Shown: positions 1 to 9,152, counted from the first letter of the stretch. The stretch: 64,000 nucleotides of DNA from JASSUD01 sp031963405 (GCA_031963405.1 JASSUJ010000001.1:930001-994000), one strand, 5' to 3'. Notes: generated from the sequence alone by a model not told the origin. A program made the numbers and translations.

Positions 1-247
1 AAGCACCTTCAGTCAACCACAAAAGCACCGTAACCGCACCCAAACGCCAGCCATATAATGCACCTACCATGGCTATGGCAAAAGTTTGCATATTCATTGG
101 CACTGGAATAAGTGGCACTTCAATCCACGAAGACAGAGCTAACAAGAGACTTCCCACCGCAACCGCTAACGCCTTTATGCTCAAAGGTCGAGCAGCCAGC
201 CATAGCGTTGGCATGAAAGAAACAGAGGCAGTAGCAGAACGACGCAT
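1..247 (-). CDS. bioY: Biotin transporter BioY, 5' part only (cut by window edge)
   Basis: Translating the complementary strand from the ATG at 247 gives an open frame to the window edge (82 codons). It contains a hydrophobic BioY-like stretch reading SSWIEVPLIPVPMNMQTFA followed by GALYGWRLGAVTVLLW. BioY is the membrane S-component that captures biotin, alone or with an ECF ATPase module. The PVPMxMQTxA motif near residues 51-60 and the following GALYGxRxG helix are characteristic of the family. An in-frame TAA lies two codons upstream of the ATG, so this is the earliest possible ATG. The C-terminal part lies outside the window, so completeness cannot be judged. Confidence 0.85.
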   Translation of the reverse strand, partial: MRRSATASVSFMPTLWLAARPLSIKALAVAVGSLLLALSSWIEVPLIPVPMNMQTFAIAMVGALYGWRLGAVTVLLWLTEGA

Positions 248-310
248 GGGTTAGCCTTGCTAAGAAATGAGAAATGAACTTTTATCAAAAAACGATAAAG
301 CATCAAAAAT

Positions 311-386
311 TGGTGGGCCCGTGCTGGGGTCGAACCAGCGACTTAGGGATTATGAGTCGCCTGCTCTACCGCTGAGCTAATGGCCC
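311..386 (-). pseudogene. Degenerate tRNA-CAU copy
   Basis: This is a near-complete copy of the intact tRNA at 3671-3745, with anticodon CAT, D-arm, T-arm and encoded CCA. It carries several defects. The acceptor 5' strand reads GGGCCAT but the 3' strand has an extra base (ACGGGCCC), so the stem no longer pairs properly. The anticodon stem has a C opposite C (GGCGA against TCCCT), and the variable region reads TAAG instead of TTGG. It most likely became non-functional after duplication at the edge of an integrated element. A functional but unusual tRNA cannot be excluded. Confidence 0.7.
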
Positions 387-387
387 G

Positions 388-1250
388 AAAGAAAGGCGCT
401 AATTATATAGCAATCTATTTCACAAAAGAAACTACAAACATAACCTATTGATTTCTAAAAATTTTCAGAGATGGCGCAACTTATTCTGATCAACGTACAA
501 GATCAAAAAGGCGCTTTTCTCAACAAAACTTTACTTTCCGTATGTCATTTCATGATGCCAAAAAAGCTACCTACCTCACACTAGAGCGGGCAAGAACACC
601 CTTTTATTTGAAAGATTTGCGCACATTAAAAAAATGCGGGAACTTTTAAAGAAAGAACTTGATGGCCTGCTTTGTAAGAAACGATCATCCTATCAAAGAT
701 CTGCGCTGTAGGCTCATGTTGTAATTCTGTTTAGTAGCATGCAATGCTTTGCTGTAATGTTTCTTTTAAAAAACACGTGTGGGTAATTCTTTTTTGCCTG
801 CTAGACATAAGTCAATGCGCATAAATAACGCTTCATCATTAGATATCGCGCTTGGCGCTGAGTCTGGAGAAGAATATAGAGTGGCTTTTCACGCTGACTT
901 AAAAATTAAAGGCTCGATTTATTTTTCAAGCAGCAACAGAAGTGTGCCCCTTCCTATCTAAATATCCTAAAAAATTACCTCGCAAAATAGAATATCTTTA
1001 TTTTTCTCATCCAAAGGGGCTTTGAACTGGTTCCAACGATACGAGTAAAGAATATTTCTATCAAAAAAATTGTTCCAGTGAATAGCTATTCGCTATACAA
1101 CTACACATTTATTAAATAAGGCATTTACATTATTTTAAGGCCACTTTCTATTATTTTATCTTAATGGCCCTAGCGCTGGCGCAAGGTGCGCTGTAGCTTA
1201 AATGCTTCTGTCACCTCTGCACTATCGTGCAGTATGCGTTAGGGAAAGCA
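388..1250. other. Gene-poor AT-rich stretch inside the decayed element
   Basis: Only short open frames occur here, for example from 471 and from 779, each about 40-60 codons. Neither has a recognisable family motif, and the frame changes every 100-150 bases, as expected of decayed coding DNA. I see no RNA gene or repeat-family member. It is probably the relic of cargo genes of the integrated element. Confidence 0.4.
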
Positions 1251-1317
1251 TCAACAGAATTTTATATATAGCCTAAATTCAAGCAGAACTAATATAACAA
1301 ACATAGAACATGACATT

Positions 1318-2628
1318 ATGCTAAACCCTATGGCAAGGAGCACTAATACCGGAGGTGCCTCAAGCTCTTCTAGCGAAAATGCAGGACAGCATTTATACCA
1401 GCGTACGAGAGAGACGGACCAAATTCTTCCTTCAGAAGGATATGAACTTGGTCTTCGTAGCCCAAATGAAACGTCTGAAGCGCAAGCTGTAATCTCTGTA
1501 TCAAATGAAGGCCTTACTTCGTCAAATACTGAGCAAGAGCAAGAGAAAAAGGACAGCAATAAAATTAGCTTGGAAGAAGAGCTGCATCAAGAGCTATGGA
1601 AATCGTTTTCTAATTTTCGACTGTTCGAATTTAGAATCAATACTCCATCTGGGTTCAAGAAAAAAATTCTTGCTAAAGAGAGAAATCAAACACAAACACA
1701 ACTTCAGCATATTCACGAAAGATTCCGTGAAGCGTTTGTCAAACTCAGCGAGTTGAGTACCGCGAATCAAAGTGCGGAATCCACTATAAATCTGAAAGCA
1801 AGAGGAAAAGCATCTTCTGAAGAAGAGTTAGAAGAAGAATCAGAGCCCCAACCAACAGCAGAATCCTCTACATATCTGAAAGGAAAAGGAAAAGTACCTT
1901 CTGAAGAAGAGTGGAAAATAGTAGAGCAGAAAATAAATTCTCAACAAGAACTAGAAAAAAAATTAAAAAAAGAATTAGAAGAGTTAAAGCAGCAACTCAT
2001 AGGCTTGAAAAATGCTAATAGAAATGTACTAAAGTTTCTAACCGTTATTGACGCTGATCTTAAAAGAAAAGTCCTCTATGATTTTAGCCGGCTTAGGCTT
2101 GGGTTTAAGTGGGTGACACGTCTTTTACCTCTAGCTAATATTCCGTCGACTGTCATTAATATTCTACGAAGAAGCCCAGTTATTGGTTTATGGATAGGGT
2201 TGGGAACGAACTTAATAACATGGTGGATTAATGATGTATTTAATCCTATTGTCGGCAACCTGAACCAGTATCAAACTAATGATTTAAAATCCTTAAAAGA
2301 AGAAGTTTTCCCAGCAATATTGTTATGTATTGTGGACCAAAGAATTCGTGATTTTGAGCAAGGGATTAGTAATTTTAAGCAGAGGCTTAGTAAGCTTGAG
2401 AAAAGGATTGAAGAAATGAATAGTCAAATTATCCTTAAAACACAGCGAGAGTTAATTCAAACACAACGAGATTTATTTAACGCACAACAAGATTTAATAC
2501 AAAAACAACAAGAAATTGCTGACTTAGAAGCAAAGCATAAGCAAGAGATTAGCAAACTTAATGTTAAGATTGATGATATGGGAAAAGATATGAAAAAGAT
2601 TCTAGAGGCCATAAATAACAGAGGGTAG
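1318..2628 (+). CDS. Orphan coiled-coil protein with central hydrophobic hairpin, candidate effector
   Basis: I do not recognise a family. The 436-residue product has a Ser/Thr-rich, probably disordered N-terminus (residues 1-80). An imperfect tandem repeat covers residues 153-171 and 181-199, each with AES, a LK-G-GK patch and SEEE. Long Glu/Lys/Gln heptad-like helices lie at about 200-235 and 340-430. A hydrophobic bilobed segment at about 262-312 (IGLWIGLGTNLITWWI) could form a membrane hairpin. There is no signal peptide. The ATG at 1318 has only a poor ribosome site; ATG 1330 is an alternative. Codon use is AT-rich compared with housekeeping neighbours. Its place inside a decayed integrative element and its likeness in architecture to the proteins at 21816 and 30382 suggest an acquired host-interaction protein, which is inference. 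Confidence 0.75.
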   Translation: MLNPMARSTNTGGASSSSSENAGQHLYQRTRETDQILPSEGYELGLRSPNETSEAQAVISVSNEGLTSSNTEQEQEKKDSNKISLEEELHQELWKSFSNFRLFEFRINTPSGFKKKILAKERNQTQTQLQHIHERFREAFVKLSELSTANQSAESTINLKARGKASSEEELEEESEPQPTAESSTYLKGKGKVPSEEEWKIVEQKINSQQELEKKLKKELEELKQQLIGLKNANRNVLKFLTVIDADLKRKVLYDFSRLRLGFKWVTRLLPLANIPSTVINILRRSPVIGLWIGLGTNLITWWINDVFNPIVGNLNQYQTNDLKSLKEEVFPAILLCIVDQRIRDFEQGISNFKQRLSKLEKRIEEMNSQIILKTQRELIQTQRDLFNAQQDLIQKQQEIADLEAKHKQEISKLNVKIDDMGKDMKKILEAINNRG

Positions 2629-2722
2629 GATGCTCTTAGTGATGCATACCAGCCGCGAGCTGTAGCACGGCATAAAGCCTGAGGGTGTTCTTCTATTTTA
2701 CTTTTGTCTTTTTAAAAGACAC

Positions 2723-3151
2723 CTACATTGCCTTCTTTAAGGCAGGCGTATTAGAAACACAAATATGATGTCTCTCTCCTGGTAGACAAAAAGGACCATT
2801 AATCGTCGTGTATTGACTACGCACAGTAAAATAAGCGATCTGGCAGGAAGGACAGTGCTGGAAATACGCCTTTTGTCTCCCTAGTTCGGATGCAATAGAC
2901 CAAGCATCCTTCACCGTAGAAATACTATTTACATGCGATATTTGAAGTTCTACCTGAATTCCACCATATAGACTTAATTAAGCATTCTGACTTAGCGTAA
3001 GCACTACATCTGGTAGAGCATATTGTGCAATCACTCTTTCCGCTTAAGCCCACTTTGCTTCATCTACCCACAAAATCATAAGCTTCTGGGAAAGTATTTG
3101 AACACCGTCCTTTAGTGCGTTATCGATTTCCGTCGATATACGATCTAACAT
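2723..3151 (-). pseudogene. Possible FlhC-like regulator remnant
   Basis: On the minus strand, fragments can be read as one broken gene. An N-terminal piece starts MLDRISTEID at 3151 and stops after about 35 codons. In the same region a piece reads AERVIAQYALPDVVLTLSQ, and the last part (2723-2914) reads HCPSCQIAYF with a later FC pair. The order (short N-terminal helix, ALPDVV-type helix, C-terminal zinc-ribbon-like cysteines) resembles FlhC-family activators, which often accompany integrases in Burkholderiales integrative elements (SetC type). One expected cysteine is missing and stop codons interrupt the frame. The identification is tentative. Confidence 0.3.
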
Positions 3152-3320
3152 GCTCTACAAATTGCCATCGAGTGCTACCTCCTTGTCACTTGGGTACAAG
3201 CTAATTGCCTGTTCCAGTGTTCATCGTGGTCTTGCCTTTCTTTTCCCCTTATATCGAATCGCACACAATAAACATTGCTAGCTTCTGAATGGCAGAGGCG
3301 CAGCGTATTGGCTTTAAATC

Positions 3321-3566
3321 ATGCAATTTGCGCTAGCAACAGGGTGGCGTAAAGCGATATCAGCGCCAGGGCTTAAAGGATTTCGTTGGCATAATTTACG
3401 CCATACCTGGGCCTCATGGCTTGCGATGAATGGAGCCACTTTGGCAGAATTGCAAGAGTTAGATGGACGGAAGACGGGTGAAATGGTGCGTCGGTATGCG
3501 CATTTTTCTACTCAAAACTTGTCGAAAGTTTCGAGTAAGTTAGATGCGATATTGGATGTAGTCTAA
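3321..3566 (+). pseudogene. Tyrosine recombinase/integrase, C-terminal remnant
   Basis: Only about 81 codons survive, but they carry the diagnostic end of a phage-type integrase catalytic domain. FRWHNLRHTWASW (residues 21-33) supplies the box II H-x-x-R core, and RRYAH near residue 58 carries the nucleophilic tyrosine. The usual LGG-type motif before it is altered to LDGRKTGEMV. A TAA lies in frame two codons before the ATG, and neither the N-terminal DNA-binding domain nor box I can be found upstream, so the gene is truncated and presumably inactive. It lies about 100 bp from the 3' end of the tRNA-CAU gene, the expected site for an integrase that targets that tRNA. Confidence 0.85.
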
Positions 3567-3670
3567 AACGAAAGTTCAAAATTCACTCACGTTTTATTCA
3601 CGTTAGTATTTTTTGTGGAAATTTAGGCACTTATAAAATCACGTAAGTCTTTGATTTTTAAGCACTTTAT

Positions 3671-3745
3671 TGGTGGGCCGTGCTGGGGTCGAACCAGCGA
3701 CCAAGGGATTATGAGTCCCCTGCTCTACCGCTGAGCTAACGGCCC
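3671..3745 (-). tRNA. tRNA with CAU anticodon, probably tRNA-Ile2
   Basis: A full cloverleaf can be drawn. The acceptor GGGCCGT pairs perfectly with ACGGCCC, the D-arm is GCTCAGCGGTAGAGC, the anticodon loop is CTCATAA, the T-arm is GCTGG/CCAGC, and CCA is encoded at the 3' end. Anticodon CAU fits elongator Met or the lysidine-modified Ile2 that reads AUA. Consecutive C4-G69 and C5-G68 pairs, known identity elements for TilS in E. coli, and the overall likeness to E. coli ileX favour Ile2. It is the intact partner of the degenerate copy at 311-386. Confidence 0.92.
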
Positions 3746-4253
3746 GGTGAAGCCGCAGAGTATAGCAAAGCGCGCAATATGCCTCAAGCATTTTGCTGTG
3801 CAATTCTGCCTTACTCCGCGATTTTTATTTTAGGGGCAGGAATGCCGCCTAAATTTCCTCCTTAATTTCCTTCTTATTTAAGACCGCCTCGCGCTTTTCC
3901 TATTCCCTATTTTTAATATCGCAGCGCTCTCTTTGCGGGAGCAGTAACGCTCAAGCGCCAATGGCTTAACTGGCCTTACTCCAAAAGATTTAGAGTTATT
4001 TCCGTATAGCTGTGTATTTGCGAATAGTTAATATTCTAATTTTCACAAACTACCTTTCCTTGCGCTCCCAAAAATTGTTTTTAATATAAAGGGCTTCCCA
4101 CCCATCGTAACGGCGTAGGGTGGATAAAGCACTAAATGTTAAAACACAAATCTAGCCAATTTTAGGTACAGATATAGGTGAATAATGCATTTTGGTATTT
4201 AGGAGGCACAAGCTTTGCAAGGAAGAGCACAACCTCAAATAGAAAGGAGCGAC
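3746..4253. other. Intergenic stretch, no gene seen
   Basis: About 500 bases between the tRNA and the EexN-like gene. I find no open frame with a family motif, no RNA gene and no copy of the repeat families. A good ribosome site (AAAGGAG at 4243-4249) marks the downstream gene. Confidence 0.5.
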
Positions 4254-4493
4254 ATGAAACAAGCAACGAAACGATTGGCCTTTATCAGCAGCATTTGCGC
4301 TACGTTATTAGCAGTGAGTGCGTGCGGAGAAAAACCTAAAACCGTCGATTATTTTAAGCAGAACCCAGGTGAAATACAGAAAACGCTTGATGAGTGTAAG
4401 AACAAAGCAATTAATATAGCCGCTGACACTACAGAAGCGCGTAATTGCCGAGCCGCTGAATTAGCTAAGCTAAGGGGTTATTTCAAGGATTAA
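4254..4493 (+). CDS. EexN-family (entry exclusion-like) lipoprotein
   Basis: The 79-residue product starts with MKQATKR, a hydrophobic signal segment and a lipobox LAVSAC, with the lipidated cysteine near residue 23. The mature part carries KTVDYFKQNPGEIQKTLDEC and a later NCRAAE, the two-cysteine pattern of EexN-type proteins from conjugative elements, which block redundant DNA entry at the inner membrane. The ATG at 4254 is chosen because AAAGGAG lies six bases upstream. No conjugation gene remains nearby, so this is probably a leftover of a lost conjugative element. Another small lipoprotein of similar shape is possible. Confidence 0.65.
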   Translation: MKQATKRLAFISSICATLLAVSACGEKPKTVDYFKQNPGEIQKTLDECKNKAINIAADTTEARNCRAAELAKLRGYFKD

Positions 4494-4531
4494 AAAAGCT
4501 ATAGCAGAGAATGCTAAGCAAGCCCTTAATA

Positions 4532-4566
4532 AAATAAGCTCTTATCGTTTTGATAAGAGCTTATTT
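4532..4566 (+). terminator. Strong hairpin terminator after the lipoprotein gene
   Basis: A 15-bp perfect stem (AAATAAGCTCTTATC pairing with GATAAGAGCTTATTT) with a 5-base loop is followed by TTTT. It lies about 40 bases after the stop of the lipoprotein gene and fits a Rho-independent terminator. Confidence 0.85.
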
Positions 4567-4675
4567 TTTATCAATATAACAAACTAAAATTGGAGTAAAA
4601 ATTGAGATAAGCATAGGCCGCGCTGCTTTTTATATAAGCAAATGCGCTATACCAAGCCAGCGTTCCATCCCTTAG

Positions 4676-4771
4676 ACCTCTTTAGGAACCCCGTAGCAAG
4701 GAATTCCTTTGATGGCGAGTACAACTGTACTTTGATGCGGAATGACGCCGCTACAGGGTTTCTAAAGAGGT
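4676..4771. repeat. Palindromic repeat family A, full copy
   Basis: Long inverted arms (left ACCTCTTTAGGAACCCCGTA, right mirrored by CTACAGGGTTTCTAAAGAGG) flank a core with GCAAGGAATTCCTTTGATGG, GTACAACTGTAC and AATGACGCCGC. The same core recurs at 37812, 52963 and 62214 and inside ndh at 16064. It lies between the convergent lipoprotein gene and rpoD. Confidence 0.85.
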
Positions 4772-4799
4772 TTCTTCCTTAAGAGCTTCCCGCCAGAAT

Positions 4800-4842
4800 G
4801 CTAAAAGCGGCACACCCTGTAAATGGGTATGCCGCTTTTAGC
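4800..4842. terminator. Hairpin downstream of rpoD
   Basis: A 13-bp perfect stem, GCTAAAAGCGGCA pairing with TGCCGCTTTTAGC, lies 25 bases beyond the rpoD stop. A clear T-run is lacking, so the terminator role is probable rather than certain. Confidence 0.65.
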
Positions 4843-4866
4843 GTTTACATTGCAATAATATTTACT

Positions 4867-7140
4867 TTACTCGAGGAATGGCGCCAATTTGGCTGAGCGA
4901 CTCGGATTTTGCAATTCACGCATGACTTTAGCTTCAATTTGCCGCACGCGTTCACGAGTAACACCCATATCCTCACCTACTTGCTGCAAAGTGCGGTCAG
5001 ATTTCATATCGATCCCAAAGCGCATACGTAACACCTTGGCTTTGCGCCAAATCAGCGAATCTAGCATGTCGCGCACAACTTCACGCATACTGGAATGGAA
5101 CGCTGCTTCATCAGGCGCAAGGGTGTTGCCATCTTCGATAAAGTCACCCAGATGCGAATCATCATCGTCACCAATCGGCGTTTCCATGGAAATGGGTTCT
5201 TTCGCAATTTTGAGAATTTTGCGAATTTTGTCTTCTGGCATTTCCATTTTGGCAGCCAATGTCGCCGCATCTGGCTCTAGCCCAGTTTCTTGCAGAATCT
5301 GGCGGGAAATACGGTTCATCTTATTGATCGTTTCGATCATATGAACCGGAATCCGGATGCAACGCGCCTGGTCTGCAATCGAGCGAGTAATGGCCTGCCG
5401 AATCCACCAAGTTGCATAGGTAGAGAATTTATAGCCACGGCGATATTCAAATTTATCTACCGCTTTCATCAAACCAATATTGCCCTCTTGAATCAAATCA
5501 AGGAACTGCAAGCCGCGATTGGTGTATTTTTTAGCAATAGAAATCACCAAACGCAAATTAGCTTCAATCATTTCACGTTTGGCTTTACGTGCTCTCAATT
5601 CACCCGCCACCATCTGGCGATTAATTTCCTTGAGATCACTCAGCGATAGCACGACGCGAGCTTGCACATCGATTAGCTTTTGCTGTTCCTCGCGCACGGC
5701 GGCAAGGTTTCGCTCAAGTATGGTGCTATATGAGCGAGCTTCATCAACGATGCGTTGCGCCCAATCAAGATCAGTTTCGCTGCCAACAAAACGGGCAATA
5801 AAGTCAGCGCGTGGCATACCGCATTTATCCACCACGATCTTCACAATCTGGCGCTCAACCGTACGCACTTCTTCCATCTGCGCACGCAGTGCATCGCACA
5901 GCCGCTCAACGATACGAGCCGTGAAACGGATTGACATTAATTCATTTTGAATAGCTTGCTGCGCTTCGCGATAGGAGTCTGATTGGTAGCTCTCCGTCTC
6001 GTAGGCGTGACGCATTTTGTCAAACCACTGGCCGATCAGGACAAATTTTTCTAGCGCGGCTTGCTTTAGGGCTTCAAGCTGAGCAGCATTTTCTCGCTCA
6101 GCGACAGCTTCAGCGTCTTCATCTTCGTCGCTTTCTGCATCGTCGCTTTCTTCTTCGCTGTCTTCGTCTTCGACCTCTTCTACCTCGGCGGCAGAGAAAC
6201 CATCTACATCCTCAGATTCCTCGCCCAACAAGCCATCTACTAGCTCATCGATGCGCATTTCACCATTGGCGACACGCCCACCCATAGCAAGAATTTCGGC
6301 AATTGTCATCGGGCATGCGGAAATAGCTTGAATCATAAACTTCAAGCCTTCTTCGATTCGCTTAGCGATCTCGATTTCACCTTCACGCGTGAGCAATTCA
6401 ATCGTACCCATTTCACGCATATACATGCGCACGGGGTCAGTGGTACGACCAAACTCTGAATCAACGCTTGAAAGGGCAACTTCAGCTTCTTCTTCAGCCT
6501 CATCATCGCTCGAAACAGCTGGTGCGTTTTCACTCAGCAACAGAGTTTCTACATCGGGTGCACGTTCATAAACGGCGATCCCCATGTCACTAAACGTGCT
6601 GACGATGTTTTCAATGGCGTCAGATTCAGCCAAATCATCAGGTAGGTGATCGTTAATTTCAGCATAGGTAAGAAAGCCTCGTTCCTTACCAAATTTGATC
6701 AATGAACGTAACTTGGCGCGCCGGTCTTCCAACTCCTCGATCGTACCGGGCTGACGCGAAGCAAACGCGTCTTTGAGCAAAGCTTTTTCTTTAGCGCGAC
6801 GATCACGCGCCTTGATTTTTTCAACCTTAGCAGGGACTTTTTTGCGTTGAGAGTCATCTTCTGTAGACATGTCTTGCTCAACAGGCGCGGCTTTAGCAGA
6901 GGGCTTACTTACGCCTTTCTCAGCTGAAGCTTGCCTAGCAGCACCAGTCGCTTTGATGACTTTGACTACTTTCGTCTTTTTTTCAGGTGTGTCATGCGCC
7001 ACGCTAGCAACAGATGCCTGACTAGTAAGCTGATCAGTTTTAACTGGCGACACGGATCTTTTCCGCTTCACAGAAATTTTGCTATTTGTCACTTCACCTG
7101 CCACATCACTTGTCACATTCACGCTCGTAGTTTTCGCCAT
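4867..7140 (-). CDS. rpoD: Primary sigma factor sigma-70 (RpoD)
   Basis: It directs RNA polymerase to housekeeping promoters. The 757-residue product has a Lys/Ala/Ser-rich N-terminus, a region 1.1 with LIKFGKERGFLTYAEINDHL, region 1.2 with DPVRMYMREMGTIELLTREG, and an acidic non-conserved insert rich in Glu/Asp. The region 2 core NLRLVISIAKKYTNRGLQFL and FSTYATWWIRQAI starts near residue 526, and region 4.2 VTRERVRQIEAKVMREL is near the end. Region 4.1 reads SLIWRKAKVLRMRFGID where SLTPREAKVLRMRFGI is usual, a mild oddity. ATG 7140 is chosen: the longer TTG at 7185 overlaps a TATAAT hexamer (7185-7190) that looks like a promoter -10 box. It is the last gene of the rpsU-dnaG-rpoD operon. Confidence 0.97.
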   Translation of the reverse strand: MAKTTSVNVTSDVAGEVTNSKISVKRKRSVSPVKTDQLTSQASVASVAHDTPEKKTKVVKVIKATGAARQASAEKGVSKPSAKAAPVEQDMSTEDDSQRKKVPAKVEKIKARDRRAKEKALLKDAFASRQPGTIEELEDRRAKLRSLIKFGKERGFLTYAEINDHLPDDLAESDAIENIVSTFSDMGIAVYERAPDVETLLLSENAPAVSSDDEAEEEAEVALSSVDSEFGRTTDPVRMYMREMGTIELLTREGEIEIAKRIEEGLKFMIQAISACPMTIAEILAMGGRVANGEMRIDELVDGLLGEESEDVDGFSAAEVEEVEDEDSEEESDDAESDEDEDAEAVAERENAAQLEALKQAALEKFVLIGQWFDKMRHAYETESYQSDSYREAQQAIQNELMSIRFTARIVERLCDALRAQMEEVRTVERQIVKIVVDKCGMPRADFIARFVGSETDLDWAQRIVDEARSYSTILERNLAAVREEQQKLIDVQARVVLSLSDLKEINRQMVAGELRARKAKREMIEANLRLVISIAKKYTNRGLQFLDLIQEGNIGLMKAVDKFEYRRGYKFSTYATWWIRQAITRSIADQARCIRIPVHMIETINKMNRISRQILQETGLEPDAATLAAKMEMPEDKIRKILKIAKEPISMETPIGDDDDSHLGDFIEDGNTLAPDEAAFHSSMREVVRDMLDSLIWRKAKVLRMRFGIDMKSDRTLQQVGEDMGVTRERVRQIEAKVMRELQNPSRSAKLAPFLE

Positions 7141-7280
7141 CGCAATCTCATTTTTCGCTAAAGACAGGCTGCTAAAAGCTGTCAATTATAGCAGCACTCT
7201 TCTTTTTCCCTGGGAGCTGTGCGCACATTGATCGCGTCTTCCCCCGCCACCTGCCTACCTTATACCGCTGAGGTAAGCCC

Positions 7281-9152
7281 CTATTTTTTCAATGCCGCTG
7301 CCTGGCTTTTCAATGCTGCCGTCTGGCGCAGCAGCTCTGCCAATTCAGCAGTTTCTTGTGTATTTAAACTTGCCTTACTGCACAAATGTGCGCGACGTTT
7401 ACTCAGGGCCTGATGCCTAAGCTTTACTATCGCATCGCGCAATTCTTCGCCCGCTAAGCTTTCTTGCTGCTGATGCCTCTCAATCTCAGCTGCAGATTCG
7501 GCACGATCGAGAAGTAAGTCCCGCACATTTTCATCGTAAGTTAAAATTTCTCGACAGATTTCATCGTAGGCTGCCGCATGCGTAGAATTTCTGAGTAAAT
7601 CTGAGAGCACTTTAAAGTCAGCCGCGTTACCCAATGCTTTTGCCTGCGCTAACACCTCACTAAACAGCTCATGCGATTGCGTCTCGCTAACGAGCATGCT
7701 AATTTCCGCTTCATTAAGCGTGCCAGCAAGGCGTGGGTAAACAATTAAATTACGCAGTGCGCGCTGTTCATTGCCTGTGACTCGTGGCCGCTCACTACGC
7801 GCGCTCGCTGCACGCACCCTAGGACGACTTGACTCGAGTTTGCACAGCGTCGCCACTTCAAGCACTGGCAAATTAAGCCGCGCACTCAGCATCTGCAAGA
7901 TTTGTGCGCGTAGTGCATTGTCTGGCAAGGCTTGCAGTAACGGCTGTGCATCAAATAAAGCCTTGGCACGACCCTCTGGCTGATCAAGTGCTTTATTTGA
8001 CAATATTTCTTTTAATAACAATTGTGACAGTGGCAACGCAGCTTCGGCTTGCTCAGCGAAGGCTTGGGCGCCGTGCTCGCGTATATAGCTATCGGGGTCA
8101 TGCTCAGCGGGTAAAAATAAAAAGCGTATGACTCGATTGTCTGCCGCGTACGGCAAGCAATTTTCTAATGCCCGACGCGCTGCGCGCTGCCCCGCGGCAT
8201 CACCATCAAAACTGAAAATCAGTGTATCTGTATGTCGCAACAGAATGCGTACATGGTAAGGCGTGCAAGCTGTGCCGAGTGTCGCGACCGTATTAGGAAA
8301 GCCTAGCTGCGCAAGCGCCACCACATCCATATAGCCTTCCACCACTAAGGCATAGCCTTTCTCACGAATCGCGGCACGTGCTTCAAACAGCCCGTACAAC
8401 TCGCTACCCTTATTAAATAAAGGCGTTTCTGGGGAATTCAAATATTTCGGCTCGCCGCCTTCAAACACGCGCCCACCAAAACCGATCACTTGCCCACGTA
8501 CATTGCGAATCGGAAACATGATGCGCTCGCGAAAGCGATCATAATGGCGCTGACTGGAACCTTCCATTTTATCGCTTGGAATAACCAGACCAGCTTGGAT
8601 AAGTGCAGGCTCGCGATAATCAGCAAAGGCTGCCTGTAGATTTTGCCACCCACTCGGTGCATAGCCCAAGCCAAAACGAGCCGCAATTTCGCCAGTTAGA
8701 CCACGCTTTTTTAAATAAGTGATAGCAGATTCAGTTTCGCGCAACTGTTTACGGTAATACTCACAAGCTTGCTGCAACACGTCGACTAGCTTATTTGTAA
8801 GCTCTGTATTCGCTCGCGCGCCCCGATTAACTTCATGGCTATCTGCACTATTTGAAGCCTCACGCGGCACCGACAAACCAATCGATTGCGCAAGCTCATT
8901 CACTGCTTCTAAAAAGCTAAGGCCAGCATGCTCCATTAAGAAGCTAATCACCGTGCCATGCGCCCCACATCCAAAGCAATGATAGAACTGCTTGTGTGCA
9001 CTAACAGTAAACGATGGGCTCTTCTCATCGTGGAAAGGGCACAAACCCAGAAAATTCGCCCCCCTCTTTTTAAGCTGAACGTGACGAGCCACCACCTCGA
9101 TAATATCGATGCGGTTAAGCAAGTCCTGCAAAAAAGAAGAAGGAATCCTCAT
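7281..9152 (-). CDS. dnaG: DNA primase DnaG
   Basis: It makes RNA primers for DNA replication at the fork with the DnaB helicase. The N-terminal zinc finger has C38, H41, C59 and C62 (CPFHDEK and CFGCG). The catalytic TOPRIM domain shows LVVEGYMDVVAL and FSFDGDAAGQ. A C-terminal helicase-binding region follows, for 623 residues in all, near the usual length. The ATG at 9152 is chosen because CAGGAGGGC directly precedes it; longer readings add a non-conserved hydrophobic stretch. It lies 140 bp before rpoD on the same strand and follows rpsU, from which it is separated by hairpins and a repeat instead of the usual yqeY gene. Confidence 0.97.
   Translation of the reverse strand: MRIPSSFLQDLLNRIDIIEVVARHVQLKKRGANFLGLCPFHDEKSPSFTVSAHKQFYHCFGCGAHGTVISFLMEHAGLSFLEAVNELAQSIGLSVPREASNSADSHEVNRGARANTELTNKLVDVLQQACEYYRKQLRETESAITYLKKRGLTGEIAARFGLGYAPSGWQNLQAAFADYREPALIQAGLVIPSDKMEGSSQRHYDRFRERIMFPIRNVRGQVIGFGGRVFEGGEPKYLNSPETPLFNKGSELYGLFEARAAIREKGYALVVEGYMDVVALAQLGFPNTVATLGTACTPYHVRILLRHTDTLIFSFDGDAAGQRAARRALENCLPYAADNRVIRFLFLPAEHDPDSYIREHGAQAFAEQAEAALPLSQLLLKEILSNKALDQPEGRAKALFDAQPLLQALPDNALRAQILQMLSARLNLPVLEVATLCKLESSRPRVRAASARSERPRVTGNEQRALRNLIVYPRLAGTLNEAEISMLVSETQSHELFSEVLAQAKALGNAADFKVLSDLLRNSTHAAAYDEICREILTYDENVRDLLLDRAESAAEIERHQQQESLAGEELRDAIVKLRHQALSKRRAHLCSKASLNTQETAELAELLRQTAALKSQAAALKK

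Larger units (their letters stand above)
311..3745. mobile_element. Decayed integrative element bounded by tRNA-CAU repeats
   Basis: The segment is bracketed by two direct tRNA copies of about 76 bp, both on the minus strand: degenerate at 311-386 and intact at 3671-3745. Inside, next to the 3' end of the intact tRNA, is the C-terminal remnant of a tyrosine recombinase (3321-3566), the usual position for an integrase of a tRNA-targeting island. A weak FlhC-like remnant and an AT-rich orphan gene are also inside. An EexN-type lipoprotein lies just outside at 4254-4493. No intact integrase, relaxase or replication gene remains. That the two tRNA copies are attachment sites is inference. The repeat spans the whole tRNA, whereas most attachment sites cover only its 3' part, so an ancient tandem tRNA pair split by an insertion is the alternative. 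Confidence 0.5.

Noticed and set aside
779..961. Open frame of 60 codons on the plus strand in the decayed element
   Set aside because: Too short, with no recognisable motif and flanked by stops in all frames. Treated as decayed DNA.
4889..6571. Long plus-strand open frames opposite rpoD
   Set aside because: They are mirror frames of a well-supported sigma factor gene and show no family likeness.
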